From the NCBI GenBank assembly GCA_045546735.1, contig JAZQDJ010000066.1, positions 1-13,187 on the forward strand: 13,187 bases of DNA, read 5' to 3'. This DNA is from SVFI01 sp045546735 (GTDB taxonomy: Bacteria; Bacillota; Clostridia; Lachnospirales; Lachnospiraceae). Shown here piece by piece: positions 1 to 7,057 of this stretch. Every line of letters begins with the position of its first letter. Positions within the stretch are counted from its first letter, which is position 1. The notes under the pieces are model-generated. The model was given only the letters and a program-made list of their open reading frames with translations. It searched no databases and was not told where the DNA came from. The position numbers and the translations under genes are program-made.

Positions 1-57
1 CAGGAGGAGATACAGCAGCCGACGGAAGACGTGCTGACTGAGGAAGAAGTACAATGA
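1..57 (+). CDS. C-terminal tail of an unidentified upstream gene (partial)
   Basis: The first frame is open from base 1 to a TGA at 55-57 and encodes an 18-residue acidic tail rich in Glu and Gln, ending TEEEVQ. The TGA overlaps the hisH ATG in an ATGA arrangement (54-57), which is typical of translationally coupled genes and is the main reason to believe this is a real gene end. The hisH ribosome binding site would lie inside this tail, for example GAGGAAGAAG at 41-50. The tail is too short to identify the protein; a histidine-pathway gene is possible but nothing in the residues shows it. Confidence 0.55.
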   Translation, partial: QEEIQQPTEDVLTEEEVQ

Positions 58-674
58 TAGCAATTATTGATTATGATGCGGGAAATATTAAGAGTGTCGA
101 GAAGGCAATTACGACACTTGGCGGTCAGGCGGTTTTAACGCGAGATCCGGAAGTGATTTTGTCAGCAGAAAAAGTAATTCTGCCGGGGGTTGGTTCGTTT
201 GGCGATGCAATGGAAAAACTTCACAAATACGGTCTTGTGGAAGTGATTAAAAAAGTGGTGGAGAAAAAAACACCTTTTCTCGGGATTTGTCTTGGACTTC
301 AGTTACTGTTTGAAAGAAGTGATGAAAGCGAAGGTGTAGATGGCCTTGGAATTTTAGAAGGAGAAATCGTCAGAATACCGGATGCCCCTGAACTTAAAAT
401 ACCTCATATAGGTTGGAATTCCTTGAAGTTTCCGCGTGAAGGAAGATTATTTAAGGGATTGGAAGAAGATAGTTATGTGTATTTTGTGCACTCTTATTAC
501 TTGAAGGCAAAGGATGAAACAATCGTTACGGCAACAACAGATTACAGTACGTTAATCCATGCATCTGTTGAAAAAGAGAATGTTTTTGCGTGCCAATTTC
601 ATCCTGAGAAAAGTTCTGAAGTCGGACTTACAATTTTAAAGAATTTTTTAGCGATAGGCAGGGAGGAGAACTAA
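54..674 (+). CDS. hisH: Imidazole glycerol phosphate synthase, glutamine amidotransferase subunit HisH
   Basis: HisH hydrolyses glutamine and passes ammonia to HisF, which uses it to form imidazole glycerol phosphate and AICAR in histidine biosynthesis. The 206-residue protein is a complete class I glutamine amidotransferase domain of the usual HisH length. It begins with the typical MIAIIDYDAGN strand. The oxyanion-hole segment PGVGSF is at residues 44-49, the nucleophile Cys79 lies in GICLG, and the other catalytic residues are His183 and Glu185 in QFHPEKS. The ATG overlaps the upstream stop codon. The stop at 672-674 directly abuts the hisF ATG, so the two subunits are translated from adjacent cistrons, as expected for partners in a 1:1 complex. 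All catalytic residues are present. The hisH assignment over the similar PabA or TrpG proteins rests on the N-terminus, the length and the adjacent hisF. Confidence 0.97.
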   Translation: MIAIIDYDAGNIKSVEKAITTLGGQAVLTRDPEVILSAEKVILPGVGSFGDAMEKLHKYGLVEVIKKVVEKKTPFLGICLGLQLLFERSDESEGVDGLGILEGEIVRIPDAPELKIPHIGWNSLKFPREGRLFKGLEEDSYVYFVHSYYLKAKDETIVTATTDYSTLIHASVEKENVFACQFHPEKSSEVGLTILKNFLAIGREEN

Positions 675-1430
675 ATGCATACAAAACGAATTATTCCGTG
701 CCTGGACGTAAATAACGGACGCGTTGTAAAAGGTGTAAACTTTGTGGATTTGATTGATGCAGGAGATCCGGTTGCAATTGCGCAGGCTTATGATAAGGCC
801 GGAGCGGATGAACTGGTGTTTTTGGATATCACGGCATCGTCAGATAACAGAGGCACTGTAGTTGAAATGGTGCGTAAAGTAGCGGGAAAAGTATTTATTC
901 CGTTTACAGTTGGCGGAGGAATCCGTACGGTTGATGACTTTAAAGCGCTTCTTCGCGAAGGTGCAGATAAGATTTCTGTCAATTCAGCAGCGATTATGAA
1001 TCCGAATTTAATTTCGGAGGCTGCAGATAAGTTCGGAAGTCAGTGTGTGGTTGTTGCTATTGATGCAAAACGAACAGATGACGGTTGGCATATTTTTAAA
1101 AACGGCGGTCGTGTCGATATGGGAATTGATGCAATTGAGTGGGCGATGAAGGCAGATAAACTCGGCGCAGGGGAAATTCTTCTCACAAGTATGGATTGCG
1201 ATGGTACAAAAGCAGGATATGATATTGAACTTACAAGATTGATTTCCGAAAATGTGTCAATTCCGGTAATTGCATCAGGCGGTGCAGGTAGTTTGTCGCA
1301 TTTTTATGATGCACTTACAGATGGAAAAGCGGATGCAGCTTTGGCAGCGTCCTTATTCCATTTTAAAGAACTTGAGATTAAAGAAGTAAAAGAATATTTG
1401 AGAGGCAGAGGAGTTTCTGTCAGATTGTAA
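675..1430 (+). CDS. hisF: Imidazole glycerol phosphate synthase, cyclase subunit HisF
   Basis: HisF is the TIM-barrel cyclase that combines the ribulose form of ProFAR (PRFAR) with HisH-derived ammonia. At 251 residues it has the normal family length. The N-terminus KRIIPCLDVNNGRVVKG contains the catalytic Asp11. The second catalytic acid, Asp130, is in VVVAIDAKR. Phosphate-binding glycine motifs are visible at TVGGGIR (78-84) and IASGGAG (199-205), on opposite barrel halves as in other HisF proteins. A strong GGGAGGAG ribosome binding site (661-668) lies within the end of hisH, and the ATG directly follows the hisH stop. The next gene, ung, starts 9 bases after the hisF stop. In many Firmicutes hisF is followed by hisI or hisIE; here it is followed by a DNA repair gene, so the histidine genes appear to end here. 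Confidence 0.98.
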   Translation: MHTKRIIPCLDVNNGRVVKGVNFVDLIDAGDPVAIAQAYDKAGADELVFLDITASSDNRGTVVEMVRKVAGKVFIPFTVGGGIRTVDDFKALLREGADKISVNSAAIMNPNLISEAADKFGSQCVVVAIDAKRTDDGWHIFKNGGRVDMGIDAIEWAMKADKLGAGEILLTSMDCDGTKAGYDIELTRLISENVSIPVIASGGAGSLSHFYDALTDGKADAALAASLFHFKELEIKEVKEYLRGRGVSVRL

Positions 1431-1439
1431 GAGGGACGT

Positions 1440-2114
1440 ATGGCAGCGATTAATAATGATTGGCTGGAACCGCTGAAACCGGAATTTTCTAAGCCGTATT
1501 ACAAAGAATTATATACGAAAGTAAAAGAAGAGTATTCGAAACATGTTGTGTTTCCGCCTTCGGATGAGATTTTCAGTGCATTTGAATTAACGCCGCTTTC
1601 TGAAGTGAAAGTGGTAATTATCGGACAGGATCCGTATCATAATGTCGGTCAGGCGCATGGACTTTGCTTTTCTGTAAAACCGGATGTGGCGATACCGCCT
1701 TCTTTGGTTAATATTTATAAAGAACTCGAAAGCGATCTTGGCTGTTATGTTCCGAATAACGGATATCTTGTTAAATGGGCAAAACAAGGCGTTTTATTGC
1801 TTAATACTGTATTGACGGTACAGGCGCATCAGGCGAATTCGCATCGCGGAATCGGTTGGGAAGAGTTTACCAATGCGGCAATTTCCGTATTGAATGAGCA
1901 GGATAGACCTATTGTTTATATATTGTGGGGAGCGCCGGCGCAGACAAAGAAAAAAATGTTGAATAATCCTAAACATTTGGTTTTGGAAGCACCGCATCCG
2001 AGTCCGCTTTCTGCATACAGAGGTTTTTTCGGAAGTAAGCCGTTCAGTAAAACAAATGCATTTTTAGAGAAAAACGGTCTTGAGCCGATTGATTGGCAGA
2101 TTGAAAATATATAA
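1440..2114 (+). CDS. ung: Uracil-DNA glycosylase, family 1
   Basis: This enzyme removes uracil from DNA, from dUMP misincorporation or cytosine deamination, and starts base-excision repair. The 224-residue length is normal for family 1 UDG. The water-activating motif GQDPYH occupies residues 62-67 with catalytic Asp64. The uracil-binding segment LLLNTVLTV contains Asn122. The DNA-intercalation loop HPSPLSAYRGFFG begins at His186, the residue that stabilises the uracil leaving group. All core motifs are intact, so the protein should be active. A GAGGG sequence (1431-1435) directly after the hisF stop can serve as ribosome binding site for the ATG at 1440, with rather short spacing. It is probably co-transcribed with hisHF and the DHH gene, since the gaps are only 9 and 12 bases and no terminator is visible. 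The operon partners suggest shared transcription rather than a shared pathway. Confidence 0.97.
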   Translation: MAAINNDWLEPLKPEFSKPYYKELYTKVKEEYSKHVVFPPSDEIFSAFELTPLSEVKVVIIGQDPYHNVGQAHGLCFSVKPDVAIPPSLVNIYKELESDLGCYVPNNGYLVKWAKQGVLLLNTVLTVQAHQANSHRGIGWEEFTNAAISVLNEQDRPIVYILWGAPAQTKKKMLNNPKHLVLEAPHPSPLSAYRGFFGSKPFSKTNAFLEKNGLEPIDWQIENI

Positions 2115-2126
2115 GAGGTATTTGGA

Positions 2127-3089
2127 ATGAATCCATTAGATTTGGTTGAATTATTAAAAGGGCATAGAGTTTTTATTCAAACGCACAATTTCCCGGATCC
2201 GGATGCAATTGCGAGCGGATTTGGATTACAGTACTTTTTAAAAGTACATGGTGTGGAAAGTGATATTTGCTATGATGGAAAAATAGATAAACTCAGCACG
2301 AAGAAAATGTTTGATGTGTTTGGAATTTCGGCAAAATCCAAGGAAGATATTGTAGATATGAAAGCCGAGGATTATATTGTTGTGGTGGATGCACAGAAAT
2401 TAAATGCAAATCTTACGGATTTTATCGGTGATGAGGTGGCATGTATTGATCATCATCCGACATTTAAAGACTGTGAATATCAATATAAAGATATTCGTAT
2501 TGTCGGAGCATGTTCTTCTATTATTGGTGATTATTTTAGGCAGACAGAAGTCTATTTGCCGGAAAATATTGCCGCAGCACTTGCATATGGAATCAAAATG
2601 GATACGGCGGATTTTACAAGAGGAGCCTATCCGTTTGATGCGGAAGTTTTCTCATATTTATTTGAGAGAGCGGATGTACATTTGATTAATGACATGTATA
2701 TGAATGTGATGGAATTACCGGATTTGAAGGCATATGGAGCGGCAATTGACAGTATCGTTTTAGAGGGGGAAGTCGGATTTGCTCAGATTCCGTTTGACTG
2801 TCCGGATGCTTTAATTGCGATTATATCGGATTTTATATTGTCGCTTGATGTGGTGACGGTTTCGGTTGTGTATGCTATGCGCCCGGATGGAATTAAATTT
2901 TCTGTACGAAGTGAAATTGACAATGTTGATGCGGGGAAAGTTGCGGCTGCATCGTTAGAAGGAATCGGAAACGGTGGCGGACATAGAGGAATGGCAGGTG
3001 GATTTATTCAAAAAAGTCGCATTTCGGAGCTTGGAGAAGATATGGATGAGAGCATCAGAAAGTGTTTTATGAAGAATATTGAACTATAA
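2127..3089 (+). CDS. DHH/DHHA1 phosphoesterase, NrnA-like nanoRNase / pAp phosphatase
   Basis: DHH-family phosphoesterases of this size degrade very short RNAs and/or dephosphorylate 3'-phosphoadenosine 5'-phosphate, using a two-metal Mn centre. The 320-residue protein shows the expected order. Motif I is HNFPDPDA (residues 20-27, metal-binding His20, Asp24 and Asp26), followed by VVVDAQ (85-90), the name-giving DHH at 108-110, and YGIKMDT (154-160, Asp159). The C-terminal DHHA1 domain carries the substrate-binding GGGHRGMAGG (283-292). Length and layout fit NrnA of Bacillus rather than RecJ (longer) or GdpP (which has membrane and PAS domains). The distinction between nanoRNase, pAp phosphatase and a c-di-NMP-related role cannot be made from sequence alone. 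AGAGGT just before the ATG is the likely ribosome binding site. This is the last gene of the hisHF-ung unit, with a strong terminator six bases after its stop. Confidence 0.9.
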   Translation: MNPLDLVELLKGHRVFIQTHNFPDPDAIASGFGLQYFLKVHGVESDICYDGKIDKLSTKKMFDVFGISAKSKEDIVDMKAEDYIVVVDAQKLNANLTDFIGDEVACIDHHPTFKDCEYQYKDIRIVGACSSIIGDYFRQTEVYLPENIAAALAYGIKMDTADFTRGAYPFDAEVFSYLFERADVHLINDMYMNVMELPDLKAYGAAIDSIVLEGEVGFAQIPFDCPDALIAIISDFILSLDVVTVSVVYAMRPDGIKFSVRSEIDNVDAGKVAAASLEGIGNGGGHRGMAGGFIQKSRISELGEDMDESIRKCFMKNIEL

Positions 3090-3094
3090 TCAGG

Positions 3095-3121
3095 ACCGGA
3101 GAGTAACGTCTCCGGTTTTTT
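3095..3121 (+). terminator. Intrinsic terminator after the hisHF-ung-DHH unit
   Basis: A perfect 8-bp stem ACCGGAGA (3095-3102) pairs with TCTCCGGT (3109-3116) around a 6-base loop. The U-tract is six T residues (3116-3121). It follows the DHH gene stop by five bases. The next promoter's -35 box starts at 3123, two bases beyond the U-tract. Confidence 0.93.
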
Positions 3122-3122
3122 G

Positions 3123-3150
3123 TTGACAAAACCGTGATTTGTGATATAGT
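3123..3150 (+). promoter_or_regulatory. SigA-type promoter with extended -10 for the TrmB-ddh-lysA-SUFU unit
   Basis: A perfect -35 box TTGACA (3123-3128) is separated by 16 bases from TATAGT (3145-3150, one mismatch to consensus). A TG at 3142-3143 gives an extended -10 element (TGATATAGT). Transcription should start near 3157, leaving about 35 bases of leader. That leader is too short for a lysine riboswitch or T-box. An imperfect inverted repeat at 3147-3170 overlaps the -10 box and probable start site and is a candidate operator. Confidence 0.85.
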
Positions 3151-3191
3151 ATTCCTGTAAAGAACTACTAATAAGGTATAGAGGAAATAAT

Positions 3192-3893
3192 ATGGTAGAA
3201 AAATTAATGCTGTTCGGCCTTACGAGGCAGGAGGCGACGATTTATATCAGCCTCTATCAGAACGGTGCGATGAATGGATATGAGACGGCAAAACTGACGG
3301 GGATTTCCAGGTCGAATGTATATGGCGGTCTGGCAGGATTGGTTGAAAAAGGTGCAGCGTATCTGATGGAAGGGGCATCCAGCAAATATTTGGCGGTTCC
3401 GATAGAAGAGTTTTGTGACAACCAGCTTCGCAGGATGAGTGAGGCTAAGGAGTTTTTGCAAAAGAATCTTGTGAAGAATAAAGAGGATGATGAAGGTTAT
3501 ATTACCATTGAAGGATATCGCCATGTGGAGGATAAAATTTGTGCGATGTTATCGAAAGTAGAGATGCGCCTTTATTTGTCGCTTTCGTCTTGCTATATTG
3601 AAAAATATTTGGCACAATTAGAGAAGTTAGCATCAGATAACAAAAAAGTAGTTCTGCTGACCGACCGGGAGGTGGAATGTTCAGAGAATATTAAAGTCTA
3701 TGTGTCAGGACAAAAAGAGCAGCAAATTCATTTGATTGTGGATTCTGCTTATGTTTTAACAGGAGACTATACGATGCAGGAGACGGATACGTGCCTGTAT
3801 TCGGGGCAGAAAAATTTTGTAAATGTGCTGAAAGAGGCACTTCGCAATGAAATACGTCTGAGTGAGCTCGGATATGAAAATAAAGAAGAGTAG
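3192..3893 (+). CDS. TrmB-family transcriptional regulator
   Basis: This is a DNA-binding regulator with a TrmB-type winged helix-turn-helix. Residues 1-60 carry the family signature LMLFGLTRQEATIYISLYQ followed by ETAKLTGISRSNVYGGLAGLVEKG, where ISRSNVY is the recognition helix. Residues 80-100 are Lys/Glu-rich and predicted helical, a likely dimerisation linker. Residues 103-225 form an alpha/beta region resembling the phospholipase-D-like C-terminal region of other TrmB-like proteins, but without an HKD catalytic motif, so it is presumably a ligand-sensing domain. TrmB proteins are best known as sugar-responsive regulators in archaea. The ligand here is unknown; the following ddh and lysA suggest lysine, diaminopimelate or a related signal, which is inference. 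The ATG at 3192 is preceded by GAGGAAA (3181-3187). It is the first gene after a strong promoter, so autoregulation is likely. The stop lies 16 bases before the ddh start. Confidence 0.88.
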   Translation: MVEKLMLFGLTRQEATIYISLYQNGAMNGYETAKLTGISRSNVYGGLAGLVEKGAAYLMEGASSKYLAVPIEEFCDNQLRRMSEAKEFLQKNLVKNKEDDEGYITIEGYRHVEDKICAMLSKVEMRLYLSLSSCYIEKYLAQLEKLASDNKKVVLLTDREVECSENIKVYVSGQKEQQIHLIVDSAYVLTGDYTMQETDTCLYSGQKNFVNVLKEALRNEIRLSELGYENKEE

Positions 3894-3909
3894 AAAGGAA
3901 AGAAAAGTT

Positions 3910-4896
3910 ATGGCAATCAGAATTGGTATTTTAGGTTATGGAAATTTAGGAAGAGGAATTGAATGTGCAGTAAAGCAGAATCCGGATATGGAGCTTGTGG
4001 CTGTGTTTACAAGACGTGCACCGGAAACGGTAAAGATTTTAACACCGGGGGTAGCTGTATATCATGTGGACGACGCAGTATCAAAGAAAGACGAGATTGA
4101 TGTGCTTATTCTTTGCGGCGGAAGTGCAACAGACCTTCCGGTGCAGACACCGGAATATGCAAAATATTTCAACGTGGTAGATAGTTTTGATACACATGCA
4201 AGAATTCCGGAGCATTTTGCAAATGTAGATGCAGCTGCAAAAGAAAGCGGAAAAGTAGCTATGATTTCTGTTGGTTGGGATCCGGGGATGTTTTCCTTAA
4301 ACAGACTTTATGCGAGTGCAATTCTTCCGGAAGGTAAAGATTACACATTCTGGGGAAAGGGTGTCAGCCAGGGACATTCTGATGCAATCCGCCGCGTAGA
4401 AGGAGTAAAGGATGGTAAGCAGTACACAATTCCTGTTGAGAGTGCGCTTGATGCAGTCAGAAGCGGAAGTAACCCTGAGCTTACAACTCGCCAGAAACAT
4501 ATCAGAGAGTGTTTTGTTGTAGCGCAGGAAGGCGCTGATCTTGCAAAGATCGAGCAGGAAATTAAGACGATGCCGAACTACTTTGCAGACTATGATACAA
4601 CTGTAAACTTTATTTCAGAAGAGGAACTTAAGGCTAACCATAGCGGAATTCCTCACGGTGGTTTCGTAATCCGCAGCGGCAAGACAGGTTGGAACAGTGA
4701 GCATCAGCACATTGTGGAATATAGTTTGAAACTTGATTCTAATCCGGAATTCACAGCGTCTGTAATTACAGCGTATGCAAGAGCTGCATATCGTATGCAG
4801 AAAGAGGGACAGAGCGGTTGCAAGACAGTTTTTGACGTGGCACCGGCTTATCTTAGCAGCAGCAGCGCGGAAGATTTGAGAGCACACTTGTTATAA
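3910..4896 (+). CDS. ddh: meso-Diaminopimelate D-dehydrogenase
   Basis: Ddh catalyses the NADPH-dependent, one-step conversion of L-2-amino-6-oxopimelate (tetrahydrodipicolinate) and ammonia to meso-diaminopimelate, bypassing the succinylase, acetylase or aminotransferase routes. The 328-residue product matches the usual length. The Rossmann motif GYGNLGRG is at residues 9-16, the conserved CGGSATD segment at 69-75, and the active-site strings SVGWDPGMFSLNR (120-132) and FWGKGVSQGHSDAIRR (147-162) closely follow the Corynebacterium glutamicum enzyme. The start is ATG 3910, preceded by AAAGGA (3894-3899). An in-frame GTG at 3862 would add 16 residues before the dinucleotide fold, overlap the TrmB gene and lack family support. 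Its product is the substrate of the next gene, lysA, and also a peptidoglycan cross-linking residue. Confidence 0.96.
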   Translation: MAIRIGILGYGNLGRGIECAVKQNPDMELVAVFTRRAPETVKILTPGVAVYHVDDAVSKKDEIDVLILCGGSATDLPVQTPEYAKYFNVVDSFDTHARIPEHFANVDAAAKESGKVAMISVGWDPGMFSLNRLYASAILPEGKDYTFWGKGVSQGHSDAIRRVEGVKDGKQYTIPVESALDAVRSGSNPELTTRQKHIRECFVVAQEGADLAKIEQEIKTMPNYFADYDTTVNFISEEELKANHSGIPHGGFVIRSGKTGWNSEHQHIVEYSLKLDSNPEFTASVITAYARAAYRMQKEGQSGCKTVFDVAPAYLSSSSAEDLRAHLL

Positions 4897-4912
4897 GAGG
4901 AGATTTTTAGTA

Positions 4913-6184
4913 ATGAATAAGGTACCATTTGTAAATAAAGAACAGATAGAAGAAATTGTAAAAACGTACCCGACACCTTTTCATATTTATGATGAAAAGG
5001 GAATTCGGGCGAATGCGCAGGCAGTAAAAGAAGCTTTTGCGTGGAACAAAGGATTTAAAGAGTATTTTGCGGTAAAAGCAAATCCAAATCCGTTTTTGAT
5101 TCAGATTTTAAGAGAATACGGTTGCGGATGCGATTGTTCATCCATGACAGAGCTTATGCTTTCAAAAGCAATCGGGGCGACCGGCGCAGATATTATGTTT
5201 TCGTCGAATGATACACCGGCAGAAGAGTTTGTCTATGCTAACGAGCTTGGTGCAACAATCAATTTAGATGATTTTACACATATTGAATTTTTAGAGAAAA
5301 CCATCGGAAAATTGCCGGAGACATTGTCTTGTCGGTATAATCCGGGCGGAGTGTTCAAAATGAGCAATGGAATTATGGACAATCCGGGTGATTCGAAATA
5401 TGGTTTTACAACGGAGCAAATGTTTGAAGGTTTTAAACTTATGAAGGAAAAGGGAGTAAAGAACTTCGGTATTCATTCCTTCCTTGCAAGTAACACGGTG
5501 ACAAATGAGTATTATCCGATGCTTGCAAAGCAGCTTTTTGAACTTGCGGTAAAACTTCGTGATGAGACGGGGGCAAACATTACCTTCATCAATTTGTCAG
5601 GCGGTGTCGGTATTCCTTATACACCGGATAAAGAGCCGAACGATATTCGCGCTATCGGTGAAGGAGTACGTAAGGCGTTTGAAGAGATTTTAGTTCCGGC
5701 CGGAATGGGAGATGTTGCAATCTATACAGAGATGGGCCGTTTTATGATGGGACCTTATGGTGCGCTCGTTACAAAAGCAATTCATGAGAAACATACACAT
5801 AAAGAGTATATCGGTGTGGATGCATGTGCGGTGAACCTGATGAGACCTGCGATGTATGGTGCTTATCATCACATTACGGTGCTTGGGAAAGAGGATGCGG
5901 AATGTGATCATAAATATGATGTGACGGGCTCACTTTGTGAGAATAACGACAAATTTGCCATCGACCGTATGTTACCGCAGATTGACAAAGGTGATTATCT
6001 TGTGATTCATGATACCGGTGCACATGGGTTTGCCATGGGTTACAATTACAACGGAAAACTTAAATCAGCAGAGCTTCTGCTTCAGGAAGACGGCGGCGTA
6101 AAAATGATTCGTCGCGCAGAGCAGCCGAAGGATTACTTTGCGACATTGGATTGTTTTGAATTTTTTGATGATTTGAATAAATAA
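4913..6184 (+). CDS. lysA: Diaminopimelate decarboxylase
   Basis: LysA decarboxylates meso-diaminopimelate to L-lysine with pyridoxal phosphate. The 423-residue protein has the fold-type III layout: an N-terminal alanine-racemase-like barrel and a C-terminal beta domain. The PLP lysine is Lys55 in YFAVKANPNP. His188 in IHSFLASN would stack on the PLP ring. The glycine-rich phosphate loop is NLSGGVGIPY (227-236). Substrate-binding residues lie in EMGRFMMGPYGAL (273-285). The cross-subunit catalytic cysteine is Cys342 in GSLCENNDKFA. The C-terminal segment reads DTGAHGFAMGYNYNG (367-381), whereas classical LysA proteins have Ala-Tyr-Gly; here His371 replaces the tyrosine. AGAGGAG after the ddh stop is the ribosome binding site, and the intergenic gap is 16 bases. 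Pairing with ddh makes lysine biosynthesis much more likely than the related ornithine, arginine or carboxynorspermidine decarboxylase roles. Confidence 0.93.
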   Translation: MNKVPFVNKEQIEEIVKTYPTPFHIYDEKGIRANAQAVKEAFAWNKGFKEYFAVKANPNPFLIQILREYGCGCDCSSMTELMLSKAIGATGADIMFSSNDTPAEEFVYANELGATINLDDFTHIEFLEKTIGKLPETLSCRYNPGGVFKMSNGIMDNPGDSKYGFTTEQMFEGFKLMKEKGVKNFGIHSFLASNTVTNEYYPMLAKQLFELAVKLRDETGANITFINLSGGVGIPYTPDKEPNDIRAIGEGVRKAFEEILVPAGMGDVAIYTEMGRFMMGPYGALVTKAIHEKHTHKEYIGVDACAVNLMRPAMYGAYHHITVLGKEDAECDHKYDVTGSLCENNDKFAIDRMLPQIDKGDYLVIHDTGAHGFAMGYNYNGKLKSAELLLQEDGGVKMIRRAEQPKDYFATLDCFEFFDDLNK

Positions 6185-6194
6185 AGGAGTTTTT

Positions 6195-6974
6195 ATGGGA
6201 TTATTTGACGGATTAAAAAAGAAATTTGCGCCGAAACATGCAAGTGTTTCTTCCGGTGGATCGCGTATCTATAATTACAAGGAACCGAAAGAAAAAGGCT
6301 GGCGTCCGCCACAGGAGTTCGGGAAATATGCGGAGGAAATCAGTGCTCATTTTGAGGCGCTGTTTCCGGGGCGTGAGGAGTTTGTGTATCATGAGATTAT
6401 TTCAGACCTTGTACATATTGATGTGTATATCAGGCGTCCGAATGAGGAACAGAATTTTTATGTGATTTATACAACTGGTATGAGTGATTTGCCAATGACG
6501 CTTCCGAGGGACTTAAGAGACCGCGATGATATTAAATATGCGGAACTTTATATGTTTTTGCCGGGCGATTGGCGGTTTGGACAGCCGGGAGAGCCTGTTT
6601 CACCGGAGGAATCAGATATTTGGATTGTTAATTACATAAAATTTTTGGCGCGTTTTCCGCATGAATATAAGACATGGCTTGCTTACGGCCATACGTTGCC
6701 AAACGGACCGGATTATGAACCGCTCTGCGAAGGGACCAAGATGGGAGGCGTTGTACTCTCACAGGGAGATGGTGATATCGAATGCGTGACAGCGAAAGAC
6801 GGAACGAGAATTAATCTGTATATGGTAATTCCGGCGTATGAGGAAGAAATTCAGTATAAATTAAAATACGGAATGGGAAAACTCGATGAAGTATTTAGTG
6901 AGAAAGAACTTCCGTTGGCATTGAATCTCCGTCGGGAAAATTATTGTGCGGATTTTAAAGAAAAGTTGGATTAA
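6195..6974 (+). CDS. SUFU (suppressor of fused)-domain protein
   Basis: This 259-residue soluble protein has a SUFU-like domain at about residues 65-245. Recognisable strings are DLVHIDVYIRRP (71-82), the hallmark TTGMSDLPM (93-101) and AELYMFLPGDW (116-126), followed by WIVNYIKFLARFP. Bacterial SUFU-domain proteins are widespread and generally uncharacterised; some occur as immunity proteins in polymorphic toxin loci, but no toxin is visible here. The N-terminus MGLFDGLKKKFAPKH is short, basic and amphipathic, with a low-complexity Ser/Gly stretch (residues 16-23) before the domain, so peripheral membrane contact is possible. There is no signal peptide or membrane helix. It starts 10 bases after lysA with a good AAGGAG site and ends inside the operon terminator, so it is co-transcribed with lysine genes. 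Its function is unknown; co-transcription alone does not show a role in lysine metabolism. Confidence 0.85.
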   Translation: MGLFDGLKKKFAPKHASVSSGGSRIYNYKEPKEKGWRPPQEFGKYAEEISAHFEALFPGREEFVYHEIISDLVHIDVYIRRPNEEQNFYVIYTTGMSDLPMTLPRDLRDRDDIKYAELYMFLPGDWRFGQPGEPVSPEESDIWIVNYIKFLARFPHEYKTWLAYGHTLPNGPDYEPLCEGTKMGGVVLSQGDGDIECVTAKDGTRINLYMVIPAYEEEIQYKLKYGMGKLDEVFSEKELPLALNLRRENYCADFKEKLD

Positions 6975-7000
6975 AAAAAGAAGCTTCGGCTTCTTTTTTT
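6973..7000 (+). terminator. UUCG-tetraloop terminator ending the lysine unit
   Basis: A perfect 12-bp stem, seven A plus GAAGC (6973-6984), pairs with GCTTC plus seven T (6989-7000) around a TTCG tetraloop closed by C-G, a very stable cap. It begins within the TAA stop of the SUFU gene. The A-tract on the 5' arm would let it work in both directions. The next promoter's -35 box starts at 7002. Confidence 0.95.
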
Positions 7001-7001
7001 A

Positions 7002-7030
7002 TTGACAAAAGATGAGTAATATGTTACCTT
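7002..7030 (+). promoter_or_regulatory. Probable promoter of the MarR-flavodoxin-NifX operon
   Basis: A perfect TTGACA -35 box (7002-7007) stands one base after the preceding terminator. At the optimal 17-base spacing the -10 position is TACCTT (7025-7030), only three of six consensus matches. A better-looking TATATT (7034-7039) is 26 bases from the -35 box and would need a different one. The -35 is convincing; the -10 is uncertain. Operator box 1 overlaps the spacer and -10 region. Confidence 0.55.
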
Positions 7031-7057
7031 TTGTATATTGAATAGGTAATATATTAC
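7016..7057 (+). promoter_or_regulatory. Paired palindromic operator, probably for the adjacent MarR regulator
   Basis: Box 1, GTAATATGTTAC (7016-7027), is a near-perfect palindrome. Box 2, GTAATATATTAC (7046-7057), is a perfect 12-bp palindrome. Their centres are 30 bp apart, about three helical turns, which puts them on the same DNA face. They also form a larger inverted repeat: the 14 bases 7016-7029 match the reverse complement of 7044-7057 at 13 positions. A further perfect palindrome TTACGTAA (7054-7061) overlaps box 2. Box 1 covers the promoter spacer and box 2 lies just upstream of the ribosome binding site, an arrangement suited to repression by a dimeric MarR protein encoded 19 bases downstream. 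Binding is inferred. Confidence 0.75.

Noticed and set aside
3151..3191. Lysine riboswitch or T-box leader ahead of the lysine unit
   Set aside because: Only about 35 bases separate the predicted start from the first ATG, far too short, and the first gene is a regulator.
3862..3909. Upstream in-frame GTG start for ddh
   Set aside because: It would add 16 residues ahead of the Rossmann strand, overlap the TrmB gene by 32 bases, and lacks a good ribosome binding site; ATG 3910 has AAAGGA upstream and matches family length.
7002..7039. TTGACA (7002) with TATATT (7034) as a promoter pair
   Set aside because: The 26-base spacing is outside the range for SigA-type promoters, so the better -10 match could not be paired with that -35 box.
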